From Anadara kagoshimensis (Eukaryota > Mollusca > Bivalvia > Arcoida > Arcidae): a stretch of 64,000 bases of DNA. The translations under genes were made by a program, and so were the position numbers. The notes beneath the pieces are model-generated. The model was not told the origin of the DNA, did not search any database, and was given only the letters and a program-made list of their open reading frames with translations. Below are positions 20,715 through 33,100 of this stretch, piece after piece; position 1 is the stretch's first letter, and each line of letters begins with the position of its first letter. The stretch lies in NCBI GenBank assembly GCA_021292105.1, contig CM037869.1:34351835-34415834 (forward strand), written 5' to 3'.

Positions 20715-21222
20715 CTATACACATAATAATTATAAGGTGCGCTAGAGGCGACATTAGACGGGTGCGATATGGAATCCCAGTGACTGTATTTTTTTTTTTT
20801 AAAATGACGGAGGTGAATTACTGATTATTTTTTAAAAATTGAGTTCAAAGTACAGGTGTAAATAATTTTAAGAAATCATACCTAAATAGTGATTGCGTTT
20901 TGATAAGTTTAGGAATTTAAAAATATCTATTTTCCCGATTTCACGGAAGACTTTATTCCTTTTTATTAAATTGTATGTCGGTATTTTTTATGTTATCTAT
21001 TTATTAATTATTATTTTTTGTTGGAAATATTAAACTTTTGAAAATGAAATTTCAATATTAATTGCTGTCACACCCATGCAGGTAGATACGTTTAAAATAA
21101 TCAATCATCTATATATAGCTAGGACTAGGAGTCCCCAAATTACAAGATTGGTGGACTTAAAATGATATCTTAGATAAACATTATAGACACACATCGGGTA
21201 GATAAATTATCAAACAAATTAA
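20715..21222. other. Intergenic DNA without a gene
   Basis: AT-rich; neither ORFs nor repeats recognised. Confidence 0.5.
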
Positions 21223-21378
21223 AAAGGCCACCCAAGGGAAGAAGTAAAAGTGGCCTTTATGGACAGGTAGCATTTATATACAGGTTCGAATAATATGAAT
21301 AAAGAATAATTGGGATAAAATTCTACTGGCCTTTATAAGCAAGTGGTCCTTATATAGAGGTGGTCTTTAAGGCAGATA
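21223..21378. mobile_element. CAGTCAAACCTG near-palindromic MITE, copy 4 (ends lost)
   Basis: It runs from 'aaggccacccaagggaag' to 'ggtggtctttaaggcagata', with 'acaggttcgaataatatgaa' inside. The outermost CAGTC ends are missing. Confidence 0.75.
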
Positions 21379-21939
21379 AGCACACACGCGCGCGCGAGCG
21401 TGTATACCATGCAAAAATACATTGTGAGAAGGGGTGCATTTTCAATGATATCTCAAAAGAAGGAACACGATGTAAGTTAACTGGATATAACTATAAGCTT
21501 GTAAGCTTGTTTTTTGTTGTTGTTGTTAATTATAAATTTTATCTTATCAAATACATACAGATGAGAGATGACAGGGTTAATTATTATCGCAGATAAATCG
21601 AAAGTATGAAATAAAAACCCAACCTTTTTTGCTGATCATGCAATATTTAAGCAGACCTATTACTCATTAGGACAAGTGGTATTAGTTGTGGCATCAAGCG
21701 TTCAAGAGTATGCATTTGTTACCTTGACCTTTGAACCCATGACCTTGAACAGTACATGAATGGGAGCGATATCTATTGTTTTATGTGTACATATATAATA
21801 GTAACTGAATATTAGATATTTCATTACTAAAGTATATTTGTGGCTAATGTAGGATGGAACTCTAGAGCTTGCCATTTTCTCATATTGGGTCCAGCTAAAT
21901 TTTGTGCAATTTTTAAACTAGGTTTTCCAAGTATGCTAT

Positions 21940-22291
21940 GAGTCGAGTTGAGTAATGGAGTTTAACGTCCCAGTCACGAATATTTCACTTATATCGAGAC
22001 GTCGCCAGCTATAGGCTAAGGTGCAGAAGTTTGCTTGTGCGTTGCGCTGATGGCATTATGCAGCAGGGTTCTTTATTGTGCCAAGCCTACCGTGACAGGG
22101 GACCTCGTCTTTTAAGTTCCCATCCGAAAGAACCGTGACTTTCATTTCGTAATCGTCGAGTGATTGGTGAAAGAACAGTCACTACCCACTTTTAAGTCAG
22201 GCTTGGGTCTGACCCGACCGGGGATCGAACCCACGATCGCGACCTCCCACTTACGGAGCGAGCACTCTACCAACTGAGCTACCACAGTGGT
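21940..22291 (-). mobile_element. V-SINE-like SINE, full length
   Basis: A reverse copy from 'gagtcgagttgagtaatgg' to 'ctgagctaccacagtggt'. Near-matching flanks (aagtatgctatga before, aagtatggcatga after) look like an aged target-site duplication. Confidence 0.85.
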
Positions 22292-22671
22292 CAAAGTATG
22301 GCATGAAAAACCTAGGGTACTTGTATATCTTGTAAGTTCATAGAAGATTTTAAAAAGATTTTCACTATTTCCCCTTTGTGGATATAGGCACCAAGGGGGA
22401 CATATATAACTTTATTTGTGCAATGATAAAGGCCCTTTACCCAGGCATTATTATACTCACTTATTGAATTTTCCCCAGCAATTTTGGAAATTATGAAAAT
22501 GTAAAAAAGGGAACACATAGCTCACACAGTTGGTGCATCATCAAAATAGCTGAGCTGTGCCTTTGGCTTAGATAAGCTAAAATTTTAATTCAACTTGAAA
22601 GCTTTAGAAAAGTTTAGTACATGTATACTAATCAGATATCGACCCTAACCTGGCCCACATCATCAGATGAT

Positions 22672-22905
22672 TCACTGATTGAATGAGTTTAATTTTACAT
22701 CCAAGTCAAGAATATTTCACTTATATCAAGACGACAACAGCTATAGGACCCCGTGACATTTGCGTCTAAATGCCGATTGCTAAGTGAAAATGAAAGAAGT
22801 CAATACCTATATTCAAGTCTTGGACACACCTGACCATGGCTCGAACCTACGACCTCCCACAAACGAAGCAAGCACTCTACCAACTGAGTTACCATACATA
22901 AATGA
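22672..22905 (-). mobile_element. V-SINE-like SINE, internally deleted, 'TTGAATGAG' tail subfamily
   Basis: The tail 'gattgaatgagtttaatttt' and head 'caactgagttacca' are present, with the middle shortened. Confidence 0.65.
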
Positions 22906-23044
22906 AGTAATAGGATGGTTCACTGTGGGTCCCTTCTCCAAAACTACTTGGTGAAATTTGATGAAACTTAATAATTATCATGCCTAGGTGAAGTGTTTCA
23001 AGATTTGCACAAATATAGTTTTGTCCTCTAGGGACTCAATAAAG

Positions 23045-23182
23045 GAGGGAGTTGGGTTGAGTAATGGTGTTCAACGTCCCAGTCAAGAACATTTCACTTA
23101 TATCAAGACGTCAGACCCAGTCAGAGTTCCAACCTCCTCCTACTTAAGGAGTGAGCACTCTACCAACTAAATTTCGCAGTGA
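23045..23182 (-). mobile_element. V-SINE-like SINE with large internal deletion
   Basis: The tail 'gttgagtaatggtgttcaac' joins directly to the head region 'cagacccagtcagagttcc' and 'gcactctaccaact'. The V-like middle is lost. Confidence 0.7.
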
Positions 23183-23887
23183 TAGCATAAAGAAGGGAGA
23201 CAATTGCAAAAATCTTAAAATCTTCTATAAAAATACAAGTTATGTACTTTTATACATATACTAGTATATCGGGTATAACTTTCTTAGGACATATAATTTC
23301 AAATTGCTCCAAACAAAGATAAACTGTGGTACGCCAAATGGGGAAATGCAAAGGTACCTAAGGGTGTTTAAAAAATTAGTGTATTTGTCAAAACACAAAA
23401 CGTATCTGGAAAATATCATTTTGATATATAGTTGAAGGTCATGAGTTCAAATTGTCAAGATTTAATTTGCACGAAAAATGTGTGGTTTTTTTTAATTTTC
23501 ATTATTATATTGCATCAGAAATGGTTAATTATATGGAAAACGTTTACATAAGCGTTATATTAAATTGCTGTATGTTTTGATTCATCTCGATATACTTAGT
23601 ACATACATGCATTGTTGAAGGTCATGGGTTCAAAAGTCAAGGTAAACTGTTTCGAAATTTTCAACCAATGACCATTAATATTGAAAATTTAACTACTGGT
23701 AAGTCATACAACAGGAAGTAGATGTCCAGCAGACTTGAAATGGGTACTTGCAGTATGGAACCAGGACCTCATACTGAAGTCTCATTCAAAAATTAAAGTG
23801 GCTGTGATGAGTAGCTTCTGAGAAAACTGTCACGAAAATGTTTGTTTTGGATGGACGAAAGGACAGATCTTCTTCGAAGCGGGGGTA

Positions 23888-24125
23888 TAGGCAAACAAAT
23901 GTGACCTGTCCGCTTGACCTTTCATTTAAATATTTATCACGGACCAAGTACATCTGTGAATAGGGAATACAGGTGTTTATTCTGCTGTATACATTGTGAG
24001 ATATACTCACCTCACAGAATACACATGTGTATTGTGTATTATTAACTTGGATCTTAACACTACACACCCTTCTATATGAATATTCCTAATGAAAGGTCAA
24101 ATGGACAGGTCAATGTTGTTTACCT
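23888..24125. mobile_element. TTGACCTGTCC MITE, copy 2
   Basis: Inverted ends 'gtgacctgtccgcttgacct' and 'aaggtcaaatggacaggtca'. The interior matches copy 1. It ends about 55 bp beyond the PARL stop codon. Confidence 0.85.
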
Positions 24126-24181
24126 ATATAATAAAATAACAAACGCAGGTTCTTGTTTAAAAATAAATATTTGTTATTAAT

Positions 24182-27100
24182 TCATGTCTTTTTTCCTGCT
24201 AGCTTCTTCTTGATAAAGCACCAAGTTCTAAACACTTTGTCTCCGTAACCGTTACGCTTGAATAATAATATATGTCCATACTTTGCATACCATCTACAAA
24301 TAAATAAAACATAAATAAATTTACAGTCAAACCTGTCGATAAAGGCCACTCAAGGGGACCAGTAAAATTGGCCTTTCTGAGCAAATGCCTTTATATAAAG
24401 GTTCAAATCATATGAATAAAGAACAGTTGGGATGAAATTCTACTGGCATTTATAAGCAGGTGGCCCTTATATAGAAGTGACCTTTAAAGCAAGTTGGACT
24501 GTATACTGTACAGTCAAACTTGCCTTAAAGGCCACCTTTTAATAAGGGCCACCTGATTTAAAGATCAGGACCGAAGATCACAAACAATACTTAACTTAGC
24601 AAAAAATAGAAGTTTTGACTAAACTAAGTTAAGTCCAAAAAAGTTAAGTATTGTCATGATCCTTGGGCCAGGTACTTTTCATACATGTCATAGAAAAGTT
24701 AAGTTCAAACTTAGATTTAAGTAAAAAAAAAAAGTTTTTTTTTTTTTTTAAGTTTAAGTTTTTTCTTAACTTTCAGAGTTAAGAAAAAACTTAGATTTTA
24801 GTGATAAAACTAGCCAAAGTATTCTTCATAATCCTGAAGCCAGTAAAACTTTAACTCAATTGCTATTTATAAGGGGTTATTTGAACCTGTATATAAAGGC
24901 CACCTGCCCATAAAGGCCACTATTAGTTTTCTTTGGGTGACCTTTATAGACAGGTTCGACTGTAATTAGATTTTATAAAATTCTAGCAATTTCATTGGAT
25001 GGAAGAAGAAAAGATCATTTGTATTGCAGTGATGAAGTGCATGTATTACAATTTTTTCAAAATTTGCAGAGATGAAATGCAGCCTTGCCTGGATATAAGT
25101 GAAAGAATTCACTCCATACCATCAATGACAAGGAAACAAGCTACCTATGCCAAATCATAGTCTTCCCTATATTTTTTTCATTTGAAATTAATGCAGGTGA
25201 CACACAAAATGTGTTTAAAAATTGTGAATTTAAGGAAAGAATATCTAAATTTGGGCCATAATCAGTACTCAAATTATTTAAAAAGAGTAAAAGAAAGCTG
25301 TGTCCAGGAGCAACAAGAATAAAATTCCTGGGTCCCCCGCCGGTCAAGCAGTATACTAGTATACTCCAACAAAAAGTATCGACCAAGGCTGATTTACGAA
25401 CTTGACCAAGGTATTAGTAGTATAAACATTTGGTATAAATTTAATGAAAATCCGTCAAAATTTGAAGGCATGAGAGCGCTTACAAGGTCAAGTTTTGAAT
25501 AAAACAGAGTCATTATTGTGGTCAAAGTCCCATAACTCCAACAAAAAGTATCGACCAAGGCTGATTTTCAAACTTGACCAAGGTATTAGTGGTATAAACA
25601 TTTGGTATAAGTTTAATGAAAATCCATCAAAATTTGTAGGCATGAGAGCGCTTACAAAAAAGTGACGGACGGAAACACGGACGCATGGACACACGGACCC
25701 ACGGACGGACGCCCGGCATTTCTATGTCCCCGCTCCGCGTTGCGGCGGGGGACAACAAAAAAAAATTATAAAACAGATATTAACAATTTCAAACTTTTTC
25801 AAATTTTTGCATTCCAAACAGCATTCCACCGTCAAGAAGCAACACAAAAATTTATAATACAGAAATTAACGATTATAAATTTTGTTTAAACTTACAGTCC
25901 AAACAACATCCCGCCCAGATGAGCAGCATGATCAAATATCCTCCAACCTAATACTAATCCTAATAAATCAAAGGCCATGATTCCTTTAACACCCTGAAAA
26001 CAAAACAAAGCAGCTACAATAAGTAAAATAAAATCCCATTGATTACTAAAAGTTCTTAAACTACAGCTATAGCTTCTTCCCCGTTATAATGTCCCTCTAT
26101 AACAATTCCATCTCGCTTATTGCCAAAGTATTTTTTTCTATGGTTTTTTTTTCTCGACAAGCTCCTTGATTTATCAACAAACCCATTTATAATGCCAAAA
26201 TCATGACTGATCAAAAGATTCATTGATTGATTTAACGAGGTTTTACGTCCAAGTCAAGACTATTTCACTTACATTGAGACATCACCAGCTATAGATGAAA
26301 TTTTGACCTTTGCAGTGCACTTAGGGCAATTTACAGGGAGCGTTCTTTAACGTGACATGGGTGTCAGTTTTTAAGGTTTCTTACAAAGGACCCTGTGACT
26401 TTCATTTCTAAATGCTGAGTGTATGGCAAAAGAACATTCACTACATATTTTCAAGTCTTGGTCAGACACAGCCAGGGTTCAAACCCACGACCTCCCAAAA
26501 ACAAAGCAAGTACTCTACCACTGAGCTACCGTGGTGGTGAGCAAAACAGAAAGATGATGAGTCAAGATGTACTGTTGTAAATTGGAGCTATCAAAGTGTT
26601 GGAAAATATAAAGTTTACCGTGCTGATACTAAAGGAATGAGGAAAAAAGTCTCCAATTACGGCTATCTGTACTCTCTCATTTGGATTTAGCATGGCAACT
26701 GCTCCTATAATTCCTAATATGGCACCAGACTGTAAATTATAAATAACAATAATCAATTATAAAGTTAAACAACACTGACCTGTCAGCTTGACCTTTAATT
26801 TAAATATTCATTATGGACGAGTTAATTTAAAAATAGGGATCATGCGTGTAAACTTCGTCTATATGATGTGAACACTAATCATGGGCAATGTGTATATGTA
26901 TTAACTGTGAATCCTAACACTACCCATTAATTGATTGGGTCCTCCTGTATGAATATTTCTAGTGAAAGGTCAAGCGGACAGGTCAATGTTGTTTACCTAT
27001 ATAGTTTGTCAGCAATATTTAGGCAGAGCCTTTATAAATATGGGCAAGTTTATATACGGTAAACATCTTCATAATTCAAACAGTAAATAATAATTATTTT

Positions 27101-30100
27101 AATTTTGTAATGTAAATAGGGTGAGTTGAGTTGAGTGATGGTGTTTAACCTCCCAGTCAAGAATATTTCACTTATATCGAGCTAGCTATAGGTGAAGGTG
27201 CAGAAATTTTGCCTGTACAATGCACTAATGGCATTCCACAGCAGTGTGTTTTATCGTGTCACTCCAACCATGACACAGGACCTCATTTAGTTTAAGTTCT
27301 CATCCAAAAGAACCGTGACTTTCATTTTTGTAATGCAGAGCGCTTGGCGAAAGAACAGTCACTACCCACCTTCAAGTCTTGAATCAGACCTAGTCTGGGT
27401 ACAACCCACGACCTCCCACTTACAGAGCAAGCACTCTACAAACTGAGCTACCACAGTATTATAAAACAGAGTGAATTTAAATCGTATCAAGAGTGGTTTT
27501 GACAAATGAACTGTTTTGACCTTTAAAACTATTTCGAGGTAAGAAGTTTTCACAGTTCCGAACATAGAAAAAATGTACCAAGAGAAATAAGAAATTTTCA
27601 CTGAGAAGCAAATATATTTCCCTCCCGAATATTACTTCTTATAAATGACAGTCCAACCTGCCTTAAAGGCCACCTCTATATAAGGACCACCTGCTTATAA
27701 AGGCCAGTAAAATTTTATCGCAATTGTTCTTTATTCATATTATTTTAACTTGTATATAAAGGCCACTTTTACTGATTCCCTTGGGTGGCCTTTATAACAG
27801 GTTTGACTGTATGTTCTTTACTTACAGCTCCAAGCGCTGGTACTGATGATTTTATGATAATTCTGTGTGTCATTGCTGCCAATGAAGCCACCACTCCTAT
27901 AACAAATTAACCTAACAGTTATAACAACAGTAAACCCTCCTTATAATGCCCCTCGATAACTTTGCCACCTCGCTTATTGCCACACTATTTGGAAGTCCCA
28001 AAATCCATTTTGTTTATGTTTTTCTTTATCAGTATCCCCAAATTTATCGCCAAACCCCTTTATAACGCCAAATTTTGACTGAACAAATGGTGGCGATGAA
28101 TCGAGGTTTTACTGTATATAACAAATACTGTAAAGGGGAAAATGTTTGGCGTGCATAAAAAATTCTATTTATTTCCCGTTAAAGCAATTACCGCATTAAT
28201 TTTGCTAATGCAAAATGTCTACCATGAAGGTTAATATATTATAATATATAGAATATAACCCACTTATTATGGTTAAGCAGAAATTGCACCCACACAAAAT
28301 ATCAGATTACAAAAATTGCAACTAACTTAAGTTACATGGGACCATCTTAAATTACACAGGGTCGTCTTAAGTTACATGGGACCATCAGTTACATGGGGAT
28401 ATCTGAAGTTACAGGGGTCATCTTAAGTTACATGGGGTCATCTTAAGTTAAATGGGGTCATCTTAAGTTAAATAGGACAATCAAAGTTACATGGGACCAA
28501 CAAAGCTACATGGGACTATTATAAGTTACGTGAGACTATCTTAAGTTATATGGGACTATCTTAAGTTACAAAGGACAATCAAAGTTAAATGGGATTATCT
28601 TAAGTTACATGGGACTATCTTAAATTACATGGGACCATCTTATATTACATGGGACATCAAAGTTACATGGTGCCATATTCGGTATAAAGAAACCTGCTCT
28701 AGATACATGTTGAGTAATGGTGTTTAACTCCCCTGTCAAGAATATTTCACTTATATCTAGGCATCACCAGCTGTAGGCGAAGGTGCAGAAATTTTGCCTG
28801 CGAGTTGCCATCATGGCATTATACAGCAGGGTTCTTTATAGTGCCACATGTACCTATAGTCACTTCCCACTTTCAGGTCTTGGGTCAGACCCGGTCGGTG
28901 TTTAAACCCATGACCTGAGACTTATGGAGCGGTAGTAATTTGAGACATACAAAATTAGGTGTACAGGAAGAACTTACCCGCAGTTAAATAGAAAGCTGTG
29001 AATTCCTCTGGACCATACGAATGTGTAATCGGGAAAGAAAATGACCACAGAACATACATGTTAAAGAAGAGATGTAGAAAACTCATGTGACTGAACGCTG
29101 AAAACAGCATCGATGAAACTTTTGTAGCTGAAAAATATAAATAATACTCATGTATGAAACTTTTGTAGCTGAAAAATATAAATAATATTCATGTAACTGA
29201 ATGACGAAAATAGCATTGATGAAATTTTTGTAGCTAAAAAATATTAATAATATTCATGGATGAAATTTTTGTAGCTAACAAATATGAAAAATAAAATATG
29301 TGTAACTGAATGATGAAAACAGCATTGATGAAATTTTGTAGCTGAAAAATATGAATAAAATATGTGTAACTGAATGATGAAAATTAAGCATTGATGAAAT
29401 TTTTGTTGCTGACAAATATGAATAATATTCATGTGACTGAATGATTGCAAAATATCATTGTTGAAATTTTTGAAGTTGGAAATAAAAAACTGTACCAGAA
29501 AAAATATACCTACGCAACAGATAACACAACATGGTATAAGTTAATAAGAGATATACAAGATATATGAAAAGACTCAAAAAGACAAACACATGTCACGACC
29601 ACTGATTATAAAACATAGCACTGTTGTGCTGTTGTACAGCGTAGTTGGTTGGTTGGTTGAATGTTGCTTAACGTCGCATCAGCAATTTTCCAGCTATTCG
29701 CGACGAGAACTATTTAATTAATCTCTATGGATTAATCTATGAACAATTTTTGTGTATGCATGTGAAGTGCGAGTGTGTTGTATGGTCTGCCTTGTACTAG
29801 CGCGCACTCAGGGCGACTTTACCGTGCTAGCTCACAGAGTCAGTACGCCGCAGACAAGCGTACCACTCCCCAAGTCCATTATACTGATACCAGGTACAGC
29901 GTAGTTGGGAAAATTGTGTTGTGGCAAGACAGAATATAACCGAAAATTCGGGGGGGGGGGGGGGGGGGGGGGGGTCGTCGATCTATGCATATAGTCCGAC
30001 GGATGGTTTTTTTTTTTGGGAAAAAGAAACAAATTTTTATGTACCAAACCATGTATTGCTGAATTAAATGGTAGAAAAAATTAATTTCATAAATATATGA

Positions 30101-33100
30101 AAAAGACAATCGGTAATTAAAATTTAAAAAAGTTGTACCCGATCGTTTTGTCATTTCGGATAGAGAGAAAGTAGAGTTTTGCAGATCCTACCATCGCTAT
30201 GAGGGGGTACATTCTAGCGGTTGTATGCATAACTGGATCATTTAGTTGTTTTACCAGTTCCGAATTTTTACTACCGAATAATCTAAAATTTCAATCCCGT
30301 TCAATTAAAGGAATCGCAAAATAATTTTCTCAATTTGCTGTTTCTTCAACCGCTTCCTAAATGTACGACAGATTGTTGGTGACCTAGTTTAACGATGTAA
30401 ACAAATCGTGATCACGGAAATGCTTTTTTCAAGAAAACATACAACCACGTGTTTTTGAGGACAGGTGTCGATATTTTGGAATCAGTAAACATTTGTATTA
30501 TTACACCACATAAATTCTATTTCCTCTGCTTGTGGATGACGTCTGCAGCAGCGCTTATATGAAACCCTGTTCGGAACTGGTAAAACGACTGTATTTAAAA
30601 TTTGCATACAACACTGTACGAATTATCTCCCTTTCACGAAAGTAAAATCTAATCGATAAACATTTTAAAATATGACACAATTGCCTCAACATCAAAATAC
30701 GTTATCATAACCTTCAAAATAAATTTAAATTTCCGTAGATTTCACGAAGAATTAATTTAAACAACCTGCCGTTGCTGTTCATTTCTTAAAAAGTTATGAT
30801 TTCACATCGTAGGACGCAAACTTCTCGAACTACTTTTTATTGTAAACATGAGATCAGTTCGCCAAATTGCAGAAATTATTAGATGCATCCCGTCGCAATA
30901 TTTTACTAGATTCTGAAATGTATTCCGAAAATTTATTCCAAATGTGCATATGTAACCAAATGCATTACCCGTCTCAGAATACATATCTCACGATAAAACA
31001 GATATACTTCTTTCACGCTCATTTACCAGGCGCACTATTTCCAGGTGTACTCATATCTTATAATTTCATAGCAAAGAAGCTCGATATCTTGGAAGAAAGC
31101 GATACCAATGTACGCGTTCACTTTGTTCACGCTGTACAAAAATTTGAACTTGGATGGGCATTGAAGTGAATATCCATGTATAAATTTTGTACATTATAAA
31201 TATCTGTATCTGTATATGAACCGTTGATGGGTCCAATTCTGGGTATTTGATCAATGGCAGAGAGAGAGAACTGCTTGATGTTGTTAGCACCAGTTATGAA
31301 AGGCTTACTTGACACCCTGTACTGTTTTTTCAGGTGAAAGAAAGGTTTAAAACTTACATTTTTCAGCAGAATTTACAAAATATTTTGTCATTATACTTTG
31401 TAATTGCTTTACTCTCCAGCAACCAAACACCATAATATTTATTAATATAATTCCTGCTGTAATCTTTCTTCCCGTACTGAGATTCATTGACATTAACTAA
31501 AAAATAAAAGTTGAAATATTCATATGAATATACCCTCAATGTATTTAATCTTGTGTGTATTTATTTTCGAGGTATATGAAATTTAGCCATATCTGGTTAG
31601 TTAAATTTTTGTGTTTTTAAATATGCACTAAAACACAATAAACACATAATTTTTTGCTCAGTATCAATTATTGCGCAAAACAAGCGAAAATTAGTACACC
31701 GCAAAAATAAATATGTTTACAGTATTAACAAGACCCTTACTAGGCACAACAAGATACACCTGGCATTAAAACTGTAAAAGTCTGATGGACACGCACCTTT
31801 TTCACCAATATACATGTAATATGTACTGCTTTTCTATATAAGATAATTCAGTAATTACACATGTACCTTTCAATGTTGATACTGGATTTTCAAAACTTTA
31901 TATGAGACCTGCCAAAAATAAAGGCAAAAGGTCCAGAACCTTCCAAGACCAATGCAGTAGCTCAGTTTGTAGAGTGCTCGCTCCGTAAGTGGGAGGTTAT
32001 GGGTTCGAAGACTTAAAAGTGGGTTGCGACTGTTCTTTTGTCGAGCACTTGGTATTACGAAATGAAAATCACGGTTCTTTCGAATGGGAACTTAAAATAA
32101 ACGAGGTCCCGTGTCATGGTAGGCTTGGCAGAATAAAGAACCCTGCTGTTAGATGTTAGATAATGCCATCAGCGCAATGCACAGGCAAAATTTCTGCACC
32201 TTCACCTATATAGCTGGCAACATCTCAATTTAAGTGAAATATTCTTGACTGGGATATTAAATACCATTACTCAACTCAACTCACTACAGAACATTCCATT
32301 GCAAAACATAATTTTGAACCCCTGACTATGCTATCTTACCTCTCCTATAATTGGAATCTCCCTTATATAACGTCTTATAGCTCTAGAAAATGTACTTAAG
32401 TTTCCTCCAGGGTTGATATTCTTCTCACCATAATAGATTATAGCACATGCAAAACTTCCACTACCGACCTAAATAAGAACCAAAAATAGAGGAGGAATGA
32501 ATGAATGAATAAATGAATGAATGAATGAATGAATGAATGAATGAATGAATGGATAAATGAATGAATGAATGAATGAATGAATGAATGAATGAATGAATGA
32601 ATGAATGCAAAATAAGAAATGGAGTAAACACAATACCCCCCCCCCACCCCCACACACACACACTTCAACATTCGACTGTAAATAAATCACTTCTACTGTC
32701 GGTCAGCATGTTTGTTATGTGAATTGCATAAGAGAGGAGAGAGAGAGAGTGCAATAGAGTGATATAATGGACTTTTACACCTGTCCCCATCAAGAATCTT
32801 TGATTTACTGGTATATTTAGGCATCAGTTCAGGGATGGTGAAGGAAACTGGAGTGCCTGGAGAAAACCACCGGCCTTTGGCAAGCAAAAATTTCTCACAC
32901 ACTAGGATCTGCAATGAGTGGAATTTAAACCTAAGTTGTGAGAGGCTCTTTTGTATGTAAGCATGCTATTTAGACCACACAACCATCAAGAGTCCTTTCT
33001 AAGTGTGTATGTGTGTGTGTTTGTTTGTGTGTATGTGTGTGTGTCTGTGTGTGTGTGCATGTGCGAGTACTATACTACATGGCATACATACCAGTAAAGT

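Noticed and set aside
20480-27001. Viral or LTR retroelement involvement
   Set aside because: No reverse transcriptase, integrase or capsid ORF was found anywhere in the window; the repeats are MITEs and SINEs.
28329-28680. Regular repeat reminiscent of a CRISPR array
   Set aside because: Units are contiguous and imperfect with no unique spacers, and the genome is eukaryotic. The same holds for the arrays at 33.6, 43.2 and 62-64 kb.
29832-30154. Minus-strand ORFs with a proline run
   Set aside because: The proline run is the poly-G tract; the rest has no domain and lies in a PARL intron.
32438-32690. Minus-strand ORFs rich in Phe-Ile-His-Ser
   Set aside because: Translation of the (GAAT)n microsatellite.
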